A stretch of DNA of 29,659 bases, taken from IMG/VR virus record IMGVR_UViG_3300042691_007211, positions 1-29,659 of that record; one strand, 5' to 3'. The position numbers and the translations under genes are program-made. A model generated the notes under the pieces. It saw only the letters and a list, made by a program, of their open reading frames with translations, made no database searches and had not been told where the DNA came from. Shown piece after piece: positions 11,981 to 18,675 of the stretch. This stretch comes from a virus. The stretch's first letter is position 1, and each line of letters begins with the position of its first letter.

Positions 11981-12717
11981 TTCCCCCACCTGTCGTGTTC
12001 ATATTGGTATTTGTCAGAGCCACAGAACGCTCTCTGAGCGTCGCGGTCAATTGCAAAGACGAAACTATCATCTGCCATCAGCGCAGCGCCAATGTGTGAC
12101 AAAGGCGTAGGTGCGTCAAAGGCGATGCTTGTGCGAATAGAGTCGCCTTCAATGACTGTTTCATAGAACGGATCGTGAATCAGGCTTGAGGTGACGATGA
12201 GTGGATAGATATGGCTTGCCAATAAATCTTGGTCAATCGTGTAGTAATTGGAGCCGTCCCTGTGAGTAAGAATAAGGTTTTCCATGAATCGCAACTTGGC
12301 AGTCTTGCCTGCGAACATACCGGCAGAGATGGGGTAGTTGTGACCTGTGGGATGGTCTTTGATGATGTGGTAATCAAGACCTGATTGCATCCAATCTTCG
12401 TGGGCTATTCGGTCACGATATGACAAGCGAGCATCCACATCTCGACAAATGACCGCCTCAAATTGCGGATCAGAGAAGGCGAAATAACGCCACAACTTGC
12501 CATTGTGATCCTCTACCGAGTCCACTTCAACAATCTGCACACCTTTGACGAGCTTGAGAGTGCTAATGATGACAGGGTCAACACTTGCACCGACATAAAA
12601 GCGAACTACGAATCCGTCATCGAACGGAAAGTAGCGGGAAGCAAGAATGGCGTTCTTGATTGCCCCTATGGTGTAGCGAGGTTCATTGCCATACAGAGAG
12701 AACGCGATGCACTTCAT
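11977..12717 (-). CDS. Glycosyltransferase-like protein (GT-A fold)
   Basis: 246 residues from ATG at 12717 (overlapping the upstream stop). It starts MKCIAFSLYGN, then a Rossmann-like nucleotide-binding half, and ICRDVDARLSYRD near residue 91, where DVD is the probable metal/nucleotide-sugar motif. HPTGHNYPISAGMFAGK follows, as in host-glycan transferases that check an acceptor. The C-terminal half includes YYTIDQDLLASHIYP. The acceptor and sugar are unknown. It belongs with the adjacent GT and epimerase; adding sugars to virion proteins or to host surface polymers are the alternatives. Confidence 0.7.
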   Translation of the reverse strand: MKCIAFSLYGNEPRYTIGAIKNAILASRYFPFDDGFVVRFYVGASVDPVIISTLKLVKGVQIVEVDSVEDHNGKLWRYFAFSDPQFEAVICRDVDARLSYRDRIAHEDWMQSGLDYHIIKDHPTGHNYPISAGMFAGKTAKLRFMENLILTHRDGSNYYTIDQDLLASHIYPLIVTSSLIHDPFYETVIEGDSIRTSIAFDAPTPLSHIGAALMADDSFVFAIDRDAQRAFCGSDKYQYEHDRWGK

Positions 12718-13391
12718 TGTTTGAGGTTCTTGAGCAGAACTTGATAGTCCTCACTCTTGATGTAATTATCAAACATCAATGCGTCGAAAGAATAAACCTC
12801 GCGGTCATTGACAGTGCGATAGCCCTCATCCCATTCGGCTTTGCCGGCAATCGGGTGGCAGTGTTCAATGATGACCTGTGGCAGATAGGCAAGATTTCCA
12901 AGGTCTTCGCCCAAGTGCTTCCAAAAGTTGTCAAGGTAAAGATGCTTCATCTTCGGTGGCACCATCCCGCCGAGGCTGCGCACAATGGCAGCAGACATCA
13001 TCACGGCCGTTGGTAATCTCTCGCCTTGAAGAAGGTCGTTGCCATAGGCAAGGCCAGGGCGTGAGCCAATAGCTCGCATCAATGCCACATCCCAATCAGG
13101 CGTTCGGAATCTGTGGTCGTCACCAATAAATGTGAAAAACTCATAATCATTGGCATATTTCTTGGCGGCAGCATTGATGGGATAACCCATCCCGCGAGTC
13201 TTGTTTTCAATCTCAACAATGTATTCAAGACCGACTGCGCTTCGATAGTCAATCAAGGCATCGTCGTCGGTATCAACGACAAAGAGCAAGTCAGAGCGAC
13301 ACGAGAACTCTTTGTGAGCCTGCAAGACCTCAACTGCATTTTGTGGACGGCCACGAGTAGGAATGAGAATCAGATTTGGTTTTATTTGCAT
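12714..13391 (-). CDS. Glycosyltransferase family 2-like protein
   Basis: 225 residues from ATG at 13391, overlapping the DUF6378-like gene by 10 nt. GT-A features: LILIPTRGRP at the N-terminus, the acidic motif VVDTDDD near residue 42, and a second acidic cluster FFTFIGDDHRF near residue 88. HLYLDNFWKHLG and a HCHP strand come later. The absence of membrane helices suggests a soluble cytoplasmic enzyme. It is first in a three-gene sugar cassette that ends with the epimerase. Substrate and target unknown. Confidence 0.75.
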   Translation of the reverse strand: MQIKPNLILIPTRGRPQNAVEVLQAHKEFSCRSDLLFVVDTDDDALIDYRSAVGLEYIVEIENKTRGMGYPINAAAKKYANDYEFFTFIGDDHRFRTPDWDVALMRAIGSRPGLAYGNDLLQGERLPTAVMMSAAIVRSLGGMVPPKMKHLYLDNFWKHLGEDLGNLAYLPQVIIEHCHPIAGKAEWDEGYRTVNDREVYSFDALMFDNYIKSEDYQVLLKNLKQ

Positions 13392-13645
13392 TCTAGTTCC
13401 CCCGCAATTGCGCCATAGGCGGATAAGTCAATATAAGAGTCAAGATGCTCAGGTGTTTCAATCAAGCGAGCAATTTTGACTAGGCATAAACACAAAGCGA
13501 CCTGTGAAGGACTTATCTCAGTTTCAAGATAAGCACTCCACAGGTCTGCAATGCGTTTGTGATTTGTGTATGGGTCGCCATAAATTTCATTGCGATCCGT
13601 TGATGTGAGGCGTTTGGCCTCATCTAAGATTTTCCCCCGATGCAT
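13382..13645 (-). CDS. DUF6378-like domain protein
   Basis: 87 residues from ATG at 13645, with AGAGA upstream; the frame to 13690 overlaps the previous gene. The core matches the small DUF6378 domain: ILDEAKRLTSTDRNEIYGDP, NHKRIADLWSAYL, then SPSQVALCLCLVKIARL and a final SYIDLSAYGAIAGEL. This domain is widespread in phages, and its function is not established to my knowledge. It sits between the lysis genes and the sugar cassette. Confidence 0.72.
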   Translation of the reverse strand: MHRGKILDEAKRLTSTDRNEIYGDPYTNHKRIADLWSAYLETEISPSQVALCLCLVKIARLIETPEHLDSYIDLSAYGAIAGELECK

Positions 13646-13649
13646 TTCT

Positions 13650-13847
13650 CTACTTACTTCCGCGACCAAATTCTGTCGCTTTAGGATCAATGGCCTTCAA
13701 TACAGGGCCAATGACTGCGGCCGCAAACGCGGCAACATAATCCTTTAGAGGACGCGATGGGTCTGCGAGATAGAGGGCTGCGACTGCGGCTGCTCCTGCT
13801 CTCGCGTAGGTGCTAACAATTGCGATGACTTTGTCTTTGTCGAGCAT
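13650..13847 (-). CDS. Small hydrophobic protein, possible second holin
   Basis: 65 residues from ATG at 13847, with AAGGAG exactly 5 nt upstream; the GTG at 13853 is less likely. Two hydrophobic, alanine-rich segments (residues 7-25, VIAIVSTYARAGAAAVAAL, and 37-51, YVAAFAAAVIGPVLK) are separated by SRPLKD. The C-terminus is polar. Position after the endolysin and size suit a holin or a pinholin-like partner. The first half of this gene is overlapped by the last 103 nt of the endolysin frame. Confidence 0.55.
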   Translation of the reverse strand: MLDKDKVIAIVSTYARAGAAAVAALYLADPSRPLKDYVAAFAAAVIGPVLKAIDPKATEFGRGSK

Positions 13848-14353
13848 TTGCACTCCTTGAACTTAGGTCTGCCAAAGCCCACAATGAACACTGGCAGAGA
13901 TGGCTTGAGTTTGCCACGATTCTTGACCTTGTAGGCGCGAATCTTACGCGCTACCTGACCTCCGTTGCGTTGGTCGCCCTTGGTGTCGGGGGCGGTGTTT
14001 CCTTCAATACAGGTGACGGTGCCATTGGCGTTGACGGCCTCCACGATACCCACGTGAGAAATGCGGTCAATGCCATCGGCAGGAAAGTCAAAGAAGACGA
14101 TGTCACCTGGCATCGGCTCGGCATCGGCGACTAATTGCCAACGCTTCGCCTCGGCAAATGCCTTTGCCCCTGCCGGTGTGTAGGTGCAATCAGGGATTTT
14201 GAGTCCGACTTGCTTGGCACACCAATTGACGAAGGCACCGCACCAAGGTTGATTGGCCTTCTGATACTTTGTTTCATTATCGGCAGGGCCTTCAATGTAG
14301 CCGACTTCGGCACCTGCGATGTGGAGAAAATTGTCTAGTTGCTTACTGCACAT
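13745..14353 (-). CDS. CHAP-domain endolysin (peptidoglycan amidase/endopeptidase)
   Basis: 202 residues from ATG at 14353 (TAATG with the holin stop). The CHAP catalytic set is visible: C38 in WCGAFVNWC, H100 in SHVGIV, and E117/N119 in CIEGNT. MPGDIVFFDF lies before the His strand, as is typical. The catalytic domain ends near GFGRPKF (about residue 160). The remaining 40 residues, KECKCSTKTKSSQ onward, are low-complexity and read through the start of the next gene. The real protein may therefore be functionally complete before this tail, with the overlap tolerated or serving translational coupling. It cleaves host peptidoglycan at lysis. Confidence 0.85.
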   Translation of the reverse strand: MCSKQLDNFLHIAGAEVGYIEGPADNETKYQKANQPWCGAFVNWCAKQVGLKIPDCTYTPAGAKAFAEAKRWQLVADAEPMPGDIVFFDFPADGIDRISHVGIVEAVNANGTVTCIEGNTAPDTKGDQRNGGQVARKIRAYKVKNRGKLKPSLPVFIVGFGRPKFKECKCSTKTKSSQLLAPTREQEQPQSQPSISQTHRVL

Positions 14354-14556
14354 TATCGCTTCAACGCTTCTTTGACGAGATCGGTGAGGAAATCAACCTT
14401 GTCTTCAAGTTGGTTCACCTTATCTCGCATCGAGCTTCCCCCATTCGGTTTCAATTCTGCCAAGTAATGCTTCACGAGCCACTTGATGCCCAAGGCCACA
14501 GACCCAAGAATTGTCGTGATAGCAACGGCGAGTGATGCCCAATCCAATGCGGTCAT
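14353..14556 (-). CDS. Holin-like membrane protein with coiled-coil C-terminus
   Basis: 67 residues from ATG at 14556 (ATGA with the upstream stop). One N-terminal transmembrane segment, about residues 8-28 (SLAVAITTILGSVALGIKWLV), is followed by a polar linker and a heptad-like helix (MRDKVNQLEDKVDFLTDLVKE). This layout is common among single-pass phage holins encoded directly before an endolysin, which is the case here. It would open the membrane for the CHAP enzyme. Confidence 0.72.
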   Translation of the reverse strand: MTALDWASLAVAITTILGSVALGIKWLVKHYLAELKPNGGSSMRDKVNQLEDKVDFLTDLVKEALKR

Positions 14557-14810
14557 AGTCCAATCACCAAGACTTGAACGACTGTGCTTCCTGATGGCGT
14601 CACGCCATAAATGGGATTGTTCTTGCTCTGCAAAGTTATCTTTTCGCCACTGGTCAATTCGAAACCGGAAGTTGTGTTCACATCAGCGTCGCCAAGATAA
14701 ACCTTCTGACCGCCTGCGGCGTGAAGATGGACTTCTTCTGCCTCGGCAGTATTGTCAACCAAAATGGTTGGTGTGGTTGTGACTGTGACTTGGCGTGTGG
14801 AGATGCCCAT
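14553..14810 (-). CDS. Small beta-rich tail or virion protein
   Basis: 85 residues from ATG at 14810. It consists of short beta strands (TRQVTVTTTPTILV, EEVHLHAAGGQKVYLGD, KITLQSKNNPIYGV, STVVQVLVIGL) and no helices or cysteines, suggesting a compact beta-sandwich subunit. Similar small beta proteins decorate tails or capsids in actinobacterial phages. It lies between the tail-fibre-type genes and the holin. Function inferred from context. Confidence 0.55.
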   Translation of the reverse strand: MGISTRQVTVTTTPTILVDNTAEAEEVHLHAAGGQKVYLGDADVNTTSGFELTSGEKITLQSKNNPIYGVTPSGSTVVQVLVIGL

Positions 14811-14843
14811 TGAAACTCCTAGAAATGACCCCGAAGACGATTG

Positions 14844-15056
14844 TTATGAAAGAAGAAGTGCCGCTTCCTCGGCTGTAATGCCTAATTTCTTGAGCAATGC
14901 CTGACGAGCCGCTTCCTTGGCTGCCGCCTCAGCTTCGGCCGCTTTACGATTAGCCTCTGCCTGTGCCGCCGCCGCCTCTAGGTCAGCGATTTCCTCAGCA
15001 GTCAATGGAACGACAGTCGTTTCCCCTGTGCTGCAATCTACGATTACTTTATCCAT
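14844..15056 (-). CDS. Small alanine-rich coiled-coil protein near tail fibres
   Basis: 70 residues from ATG at 15056, with AAGGAG before the start. MDKVIVDCSTGETTVVPLTAEE is followed by a long Ala/Glu helix (residues 20-57) and ends LGITAEEAALLLS. The N-terminal VDC-TGE strand pair plus helical Ala/Glu region resembles small proteins encoded after tail-fibre genes in several phage groups. They may act as chaperones or trimerisation factors for fibres; this is context-based. Confidence 0.6.
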   Translation of the reverse strand: MDKVIVDCSTGETTVVPLTAEEIADLEAAAAQAEANRKAAEAEAAAKEAARQALLKKLGITAEEAALLLS

Positions 15057-15065
15057 TATTGCTCC

Positions 15066-15593
15066 TTATGTGTTCTTGATTCCGTATAGAAAGAACGAAC
15101 TACCTGCTACGAAGTTAGTTTCTGCATCAATATAAATTGAAGTGATTGCGGCATTACCTCGCCACAGACCTGCGCTTATACCTTCCGCTTCTATGGTTGC
15201 TCCAACATTGCTTTCAGCAATTCCAAAAGTTGAAAAAGGAATAGAAGAGGTTGAAGTATAATTTGGAATATACATCTCAAATGGACTGAAAGCATTTGCA
15301 GTTGCAGTTGAACCACTCCCTGAAGGATATGATTCAATTATTGTTACGTTGCCCGATCTTGTTGATATTGCGGTGTTTCCATTGTTATTGCGCAAAACTG
15401 TTCTTGAATAGACTGCAGTCGATACACCATTGAATTGCAGCACTAAAAACGATTGTGCAACACCATTGTTGTTGTCTCGTATATTTGCTCTCAGCAGTAA
15501 ATCTGTGTAAGTTTGCGGAATTGACGAAAAAGTAAAATCTGTTGCCAACCCAGTCAATGTGTTTGATGCAATTAGAGAGAATGTATTAGCCAT
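15066..15593 (-). CDS. Putative receptor-binding/tail appendage protein, paralog 3
   Basis: 175 residues from ATG at 15593, two bases past the previous stop. A Ser/Thr/Asn-rich all-beta protein with the shared core FTFSSIPQTYTDLLLR near residue 20 and a C-terminal SFFLYGIKNT. It aligns by eye with the two upstream genes: FxFSSI-xxY-xDL at the same place, an N-rich middle, GLWRGNAAITSI matching the second paralog's GLWRSTSAITDI, and a final LYGI. Such small tandem beta modules are typical receptor-binding or decoration proteins. AT content is visibly higher than in the tail genes to the right. Confidence 0.6.
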   Translation of the reverse strand: MANTFSLIASNTLTGLATDFTFSSIPQTYTDLLLRANIRDNNNGVAQSFLVLQFNGVSTAVYSRTVLRNNNGNTAISTRSGNVTIIESYPSGSGSTATANAFSPFEMYIPNYTSTSSIPFSTFGIAESNVGATIEAEGISAGLWRGNAAITSIYIDAETNFVAGSSFFLYGIKNT

Positions 15594-15595
15594 AG

Positions 15596-16096
15596 TTAAG
15601 CCTTCAGTATTCCGTAGAGTGTGGCACTGAAACCAGCATTGATAGTATAACCATTTTGTGAAAAAATTGAAATATCTGTGATAGCACTCGTCGAACGCCA
15701 TAAACCGACTATGCGTTCTACTGATCCGCTACCATTTTTATCACTAGAAGTTTCTATCAAAATTGTTTTATTCGTAGAACCAGCATAAGAAAAAAGATTG
15801 ATTCGATAAAATCCTGGTGTTGAGCCACTTAAAACACCCAAATTGTCTAAATAGATGTAATTTTGCGTTGTATTTCTATTGGTGGAAACAGTAGAGCCAT
15901 TTCCTGCTAAAAATGTATTGGAGTAATTTGTTGCTGAATCATTGTTGAGTTGTAGTGCTAAACCATCCGAAGGCGTCACAGTTCCTCTAAAAATCAAAAC
16001 TAAATCAGTGTATGAATTACCAATACTAGAGAAGGTAAATCTTGCAGTTGTGCTGCCAGAGATAGTAGTCGCTATCGGTTCATAAGTCGCTGGCAT
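15596..16096 (-). CDS. Putative receptor-binding/tail appendage protein, paralog 2
   Basis: 166 residues from ATG at 16096 (TAATG with the upstream stop; the longer frame to 16144 is not needed). Shared layout with its neighbours: RFTFSSIGNSYTDLVLIFRG near residue 20, GLWRSTSAITDISIF near 140, and ATLYGILKA at the end. Otherwise divergent, which suggests duplication followed by rapid change in the exposed parts. Expected to be a surface-exposed tail or virion beta domain that could bind host glycan; not proven. Confidence 0.6.
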   Translation of the reverse strand: MPATYEPIATTISGSTTARFTFSSIGNSYTDLVLIFRGTVTPSDGLALQLNNDSATNYSNTFLAGNGSTVSTNRNTTQNYIYLDNLGVLSGSTPGFYRINLFSYAGSTNKTILIETSSDKNGSGSVERIVGLWRSTSAITDISIFSQNGYTINAGFSATLYGILKA

Positions 16097-16689
16097 TATG
16101 CTCCCTTGATTCCATATAGTGCAAACCGAGTGTTGGTTTCCCAATTTCCTCCACCACCGGCAATCAAAGAAATTGAAGTGATGGCTGAAGTGTTGTTGAA
16201 CAAACTAGAAGCTAAGGAAATAAAACCGCTTCCATTGCTGTCAAAACCACCGAAAAAACGAATAACTTTGCTTTTAGAAGTGCTTGCATAATCATAGATA
16301 TCAAGGATTGAAGCTCCAAGTGTGTTTGCTGTGACACTGTTGCCAGTTATTACATCAAAAAAATATGCGTAAGTTTGCGAAGCATTCCCATCAATGGTGA
16401 CGCTTGTGCCATTTCCCCTGAGTGAATGGTTGGAATATGAACTTGCTGTTACTCCGTTGAGTCTAATCAATAAATCCTGCTGAGTTCCGGCACCGCTTGA
16501 GTCTGCAATTCCTCGAATCTGTAAATGTTGATAAATGCTAGGAATTGAGCTGAAGGTAATCGTGCCACTAGAGCCTGTGCCATTTGCGCTGGCGATTGAC
16601 TCAAAAGCAGGTGGAGCGACAGCAGCGCCACCGAATGCGCCATAACCACGCGCTGATCCGTTGGCTAAGGATTGAAGTATTGGCGACAT
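16096..16689 (-). CDS. Putative receptor-binding/tail appendage protein, paralog 1
   Basis: 197 residues from ATG at 16689. An extra N-terminal stretch of about 30 residues (SPILQSLANGSARGYGAFGG) precedes the shared beta module. That module holds ITFSSIPSIYQHLQIRG near residue 43, NTSAITSISLIAGGG near 167, and RFALYGIKGA at the end. The N-terminal stretch may attach it to the tail. Together with the following two genes it forms a tandem array of related beta proteins. Confidence 0.6.
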   Translation of the reverse strand: MSPILQSLANGSARGYGAFGGAAVAPPAFESIASANGTGSSGTITFSSIPSIYQHLQIRGIADSSGAGTQQDLLIRLNGVTASSYSNHSLRGNGTSVTIDGNASQTYAYFFDVITGNSVTANTLGASILDIYDYASTSKSKVIRFFGGFDSNGSGFISLASSLFNNTSAITSISLIAGGGGNWETNTRFALYGIKGA

Positions 16690-16698
16690 CGCTTCCCC

Positions 16699-17403
16699 TT
16701 ATGCGAACTTCGTCTGTGTTTCGAGAACTGTGTAGGTCGGCGTTGCGGCCGTCTTGATAATAGTGAAAACATAGGCGTCAATGGCGCTGGCATTGCCCGC
16801 GCTAATGGCAGCAGGCACCTTGGGAGTGACTGCGCTGCCGTCAATTTGAATCACATTCGGATAATACGCGGTCGCGCCATTTGTGTTGAGCCAAACTAGC
16901 GTGATGGCATCGCCGACTGCCAACTTCGAACTGAGAGTATTTGATCCGTCATAACGGAAATTCAAGGTGTGGTTGGCAGTGGCGTTGGAGGTGTAATACC
17001 AAACCGACGCAGTTGCCACGTCAAAGTTGATTGTGCCTGTGGCAGCAGAGGCGACCACATTGACATCTTCTTCAAAACCTTTGATGACTAAATCTGATTG
17101 TGCAGAAGCGATGCTCAGTGTGACTGTTCCTGATGTTCCGCCACCTGACAGACCTGTGCCTGCGGTGACGCCTTCAATGTCGCCTGTGCCAATTGCAGAC
17201 CACGATGAGCCATCATATTTTTCAACTGCGTTTGTGTCGAGTAGATATGACAACATTCCCTCGGCCAACACTCCTGAAAGAGCAGTTGTTCGAGCTGATG
17301 AGTTAGCAAAGACCATCACAGTCTGTTGCATCAAGTAAGTGTTCACTTGAGCTGCCGTCAACACATCGCCGGTGTTGAATAACTTATATCCTGCGCCTGC
17401 CAT
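16699..17403 (-). CDS. Tail fibre-like protein
   Basis: 234 residues from ATG at 17403, with a purine-rich ribosome site. The N-terminal segment GAGYKLFNTGDVLTAAQVN, then NSSARTTALSGVLAEGM and YDGSSWSAIG, recalls a recurring module in phage fibre and virion proteins, where it may act as a conserved attachment part. After it comes GTGLSGGGTSGTVTLSI, a glycine-rich beta repeat often found in fibre shafts, then a beta-rich C-terminal domain. Likely a host-recognition or tail-tip component, next to the tail-tip protein gene. Confidence 0.65.
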   Translation of the reverse strand: MAGAGYKLFNTGDVLTAAQVNTYLMQQTVMVFANSSARTTALSGVLAEGMLSYLLDTNAVEKYDGSSWSAIGTGDIEGVTAGTGLSGGGTSGTVTLSIASAQSDLVIKGFEEDVNVVASAATGTINFDVATASVWYYTSNATANHTLNFRYDGSNTLSSKLAVGDAITLVWLNTNGATAYYPNVIQIDGSAVTPKVPAAISAGNASAIDAYVFTIIKTAATPTYTVLETQTKFA

Positions 17404-17412
17404 CGTTTCTCC

Positions 17413-18675
17413 TTAGTATGAAAGAACGCCTTGCGTTCCGTCAAGCACACCTTGGGTTGCGGAATCCAAAATGAATGCCTGAATTATAGGTTCAGCCGTG
17501 AGCAACTTTGTTGTCCACACTCGGTTGGAAATATCATGTTGAACGCCTTGAACGAAGAGTTCAAGAGTCACCGACGATGCCCCTGGTGTCGTCTTGGTGA
17601 CATTGATGAGGTTGAAAATGTCCAAATCAAGGCCCGCAGTTACGAGAGCCGAATCGCTCGTATCTTTGAGATTCAACGTGATGGAGTCAATACGAAAAAC
17701 CGCATTGGCCTTGGCGTTGAGAATCATCGTTGCTTGATCCAAAGCCTCTTGGTCAGTTTCAACCAAGATTCCTGACCTTGAACCTGAGTGGATAAAGTAA
17801 GTCTCAATTGAGGATGTTGACTGCACATTCTGAGGCGTTCCGCCTGCCCTGGTCACTGTGACATCATTGAAAATCTGTGTGTCGTCATAGGCAAGGTCGA
17901 GGTTGACATAAGGCAAACCTGTGCCTGTGTCAGTGAAGACAGTTGGAGTTTGATCCGCCTTTTCTGCCAAAGTGCTTCGTGATAGGAAGGTGGCGTTGCC
18001 TTCGTTGTCCATATAGAAGGCGCCAAATTCGCTTTCGGCAACATTTCCAAGGGCGCTCAAAAGGTCGCGCTGAGTGCCAGGGTCGGCCTGTAAGGTCGAA
18101 TCACCGGCATCTACATTTCTCATTGAGGTTGGAAATGCTGCGCTATCTAAAAGCGCGTCAACTCTAGCCCCCGATGATTGGCCCGCAGGCGTTCCACTTA
18201 CAGTTGAAATGCTGACATTGTTGAACAGACGGAAAGCGTCTACACATTGCAAGGTCACGGTCTGAATGGCATCTGTGCCGACCCTGAAGGTGTTGTCATA
18301 GCTCGTGATATAGCCTGAGAATTGATAATAACGAGTTGTTGTGACGCCGTCATCATAATCTGCCCAAATGCGAATCTTACGAAGTGGCAAGAGTTTGCCA
18401 TAGTAGGGCGAGGATGTGTTCTCAGGGTTCCAATCGCCATTCTCATCAACGAGAACGACAGTGGCCGTTCCTGCCTCAAATTTGCCAAGAATACGATTGC
18501 GACCGCGACGAGTGGCAACTTGAATTGCGATATTTGAAACATCCACAACATCGGCAGGGCCATCGGCCAAAATACCTGTGCCAAGTGGCGTGGATGGGTC
18601 ATCAAGAATGAGGGGAATGCCAAAGGCAGGGCCATTGGCGAAGTCAATTGAAATTCCGAGAACTGGCGCTGACAT
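17413..18675 (-). CDS. Minor tail protein / tail-tip hub
   Basis: 420 residues from ATG at 18675 (TAATG with the tape-measure stop). The N-terminal half has the features of actinobacterial-phage minor tail proteins: VATRRGRNRILGKFEAGTATVVLVD followed by NGDWNPENTSSPYYGKL and LRKIRIWADYDDG, then a strand GYITSYDN. The middle carries CVDAFRLFNN and a further beta domain. Located immediately after the tape measure, it is the expected distal-tail/hub element that closes the tube and carries the fibres. Confidence 0.72.
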   Translation of the reverse strand: MSAPVLGISIDFANGPAFGIPLILDDPSTPLGTGILADGPADVVDVSNIAIQVATRRGRNRILGKFEAGTATVVLVDENGDWNPENTSSPYYGKLLPLRKIRIWADYDDGVTTTRYYQFSGYITSYDNTFRVGTDAIQTVTLQCVDAFRLFNNVSISTVSGTPAGQSSGARVDALLDSAAFPTSMRNVDAGDSTLQADPGTQRDLLSALGNVAESEFGAFYMDNEGNATFLSRSTLAEKADQTPTVFTDTGTGLPYVNLDLAYDDTQIFNDVTVTRAGGTPQNVQSTSSIETYFIHSGSRSGILVETDQEALDQATMILNAKANAVFRIDSITLNLKDTSDSALVTAGLDLDIFNLINVTKTTPGASSVTLELFVQGVQHDISNRVWTTKLLTAEPIIQAFILDSATQGVLDGTQGVLSY

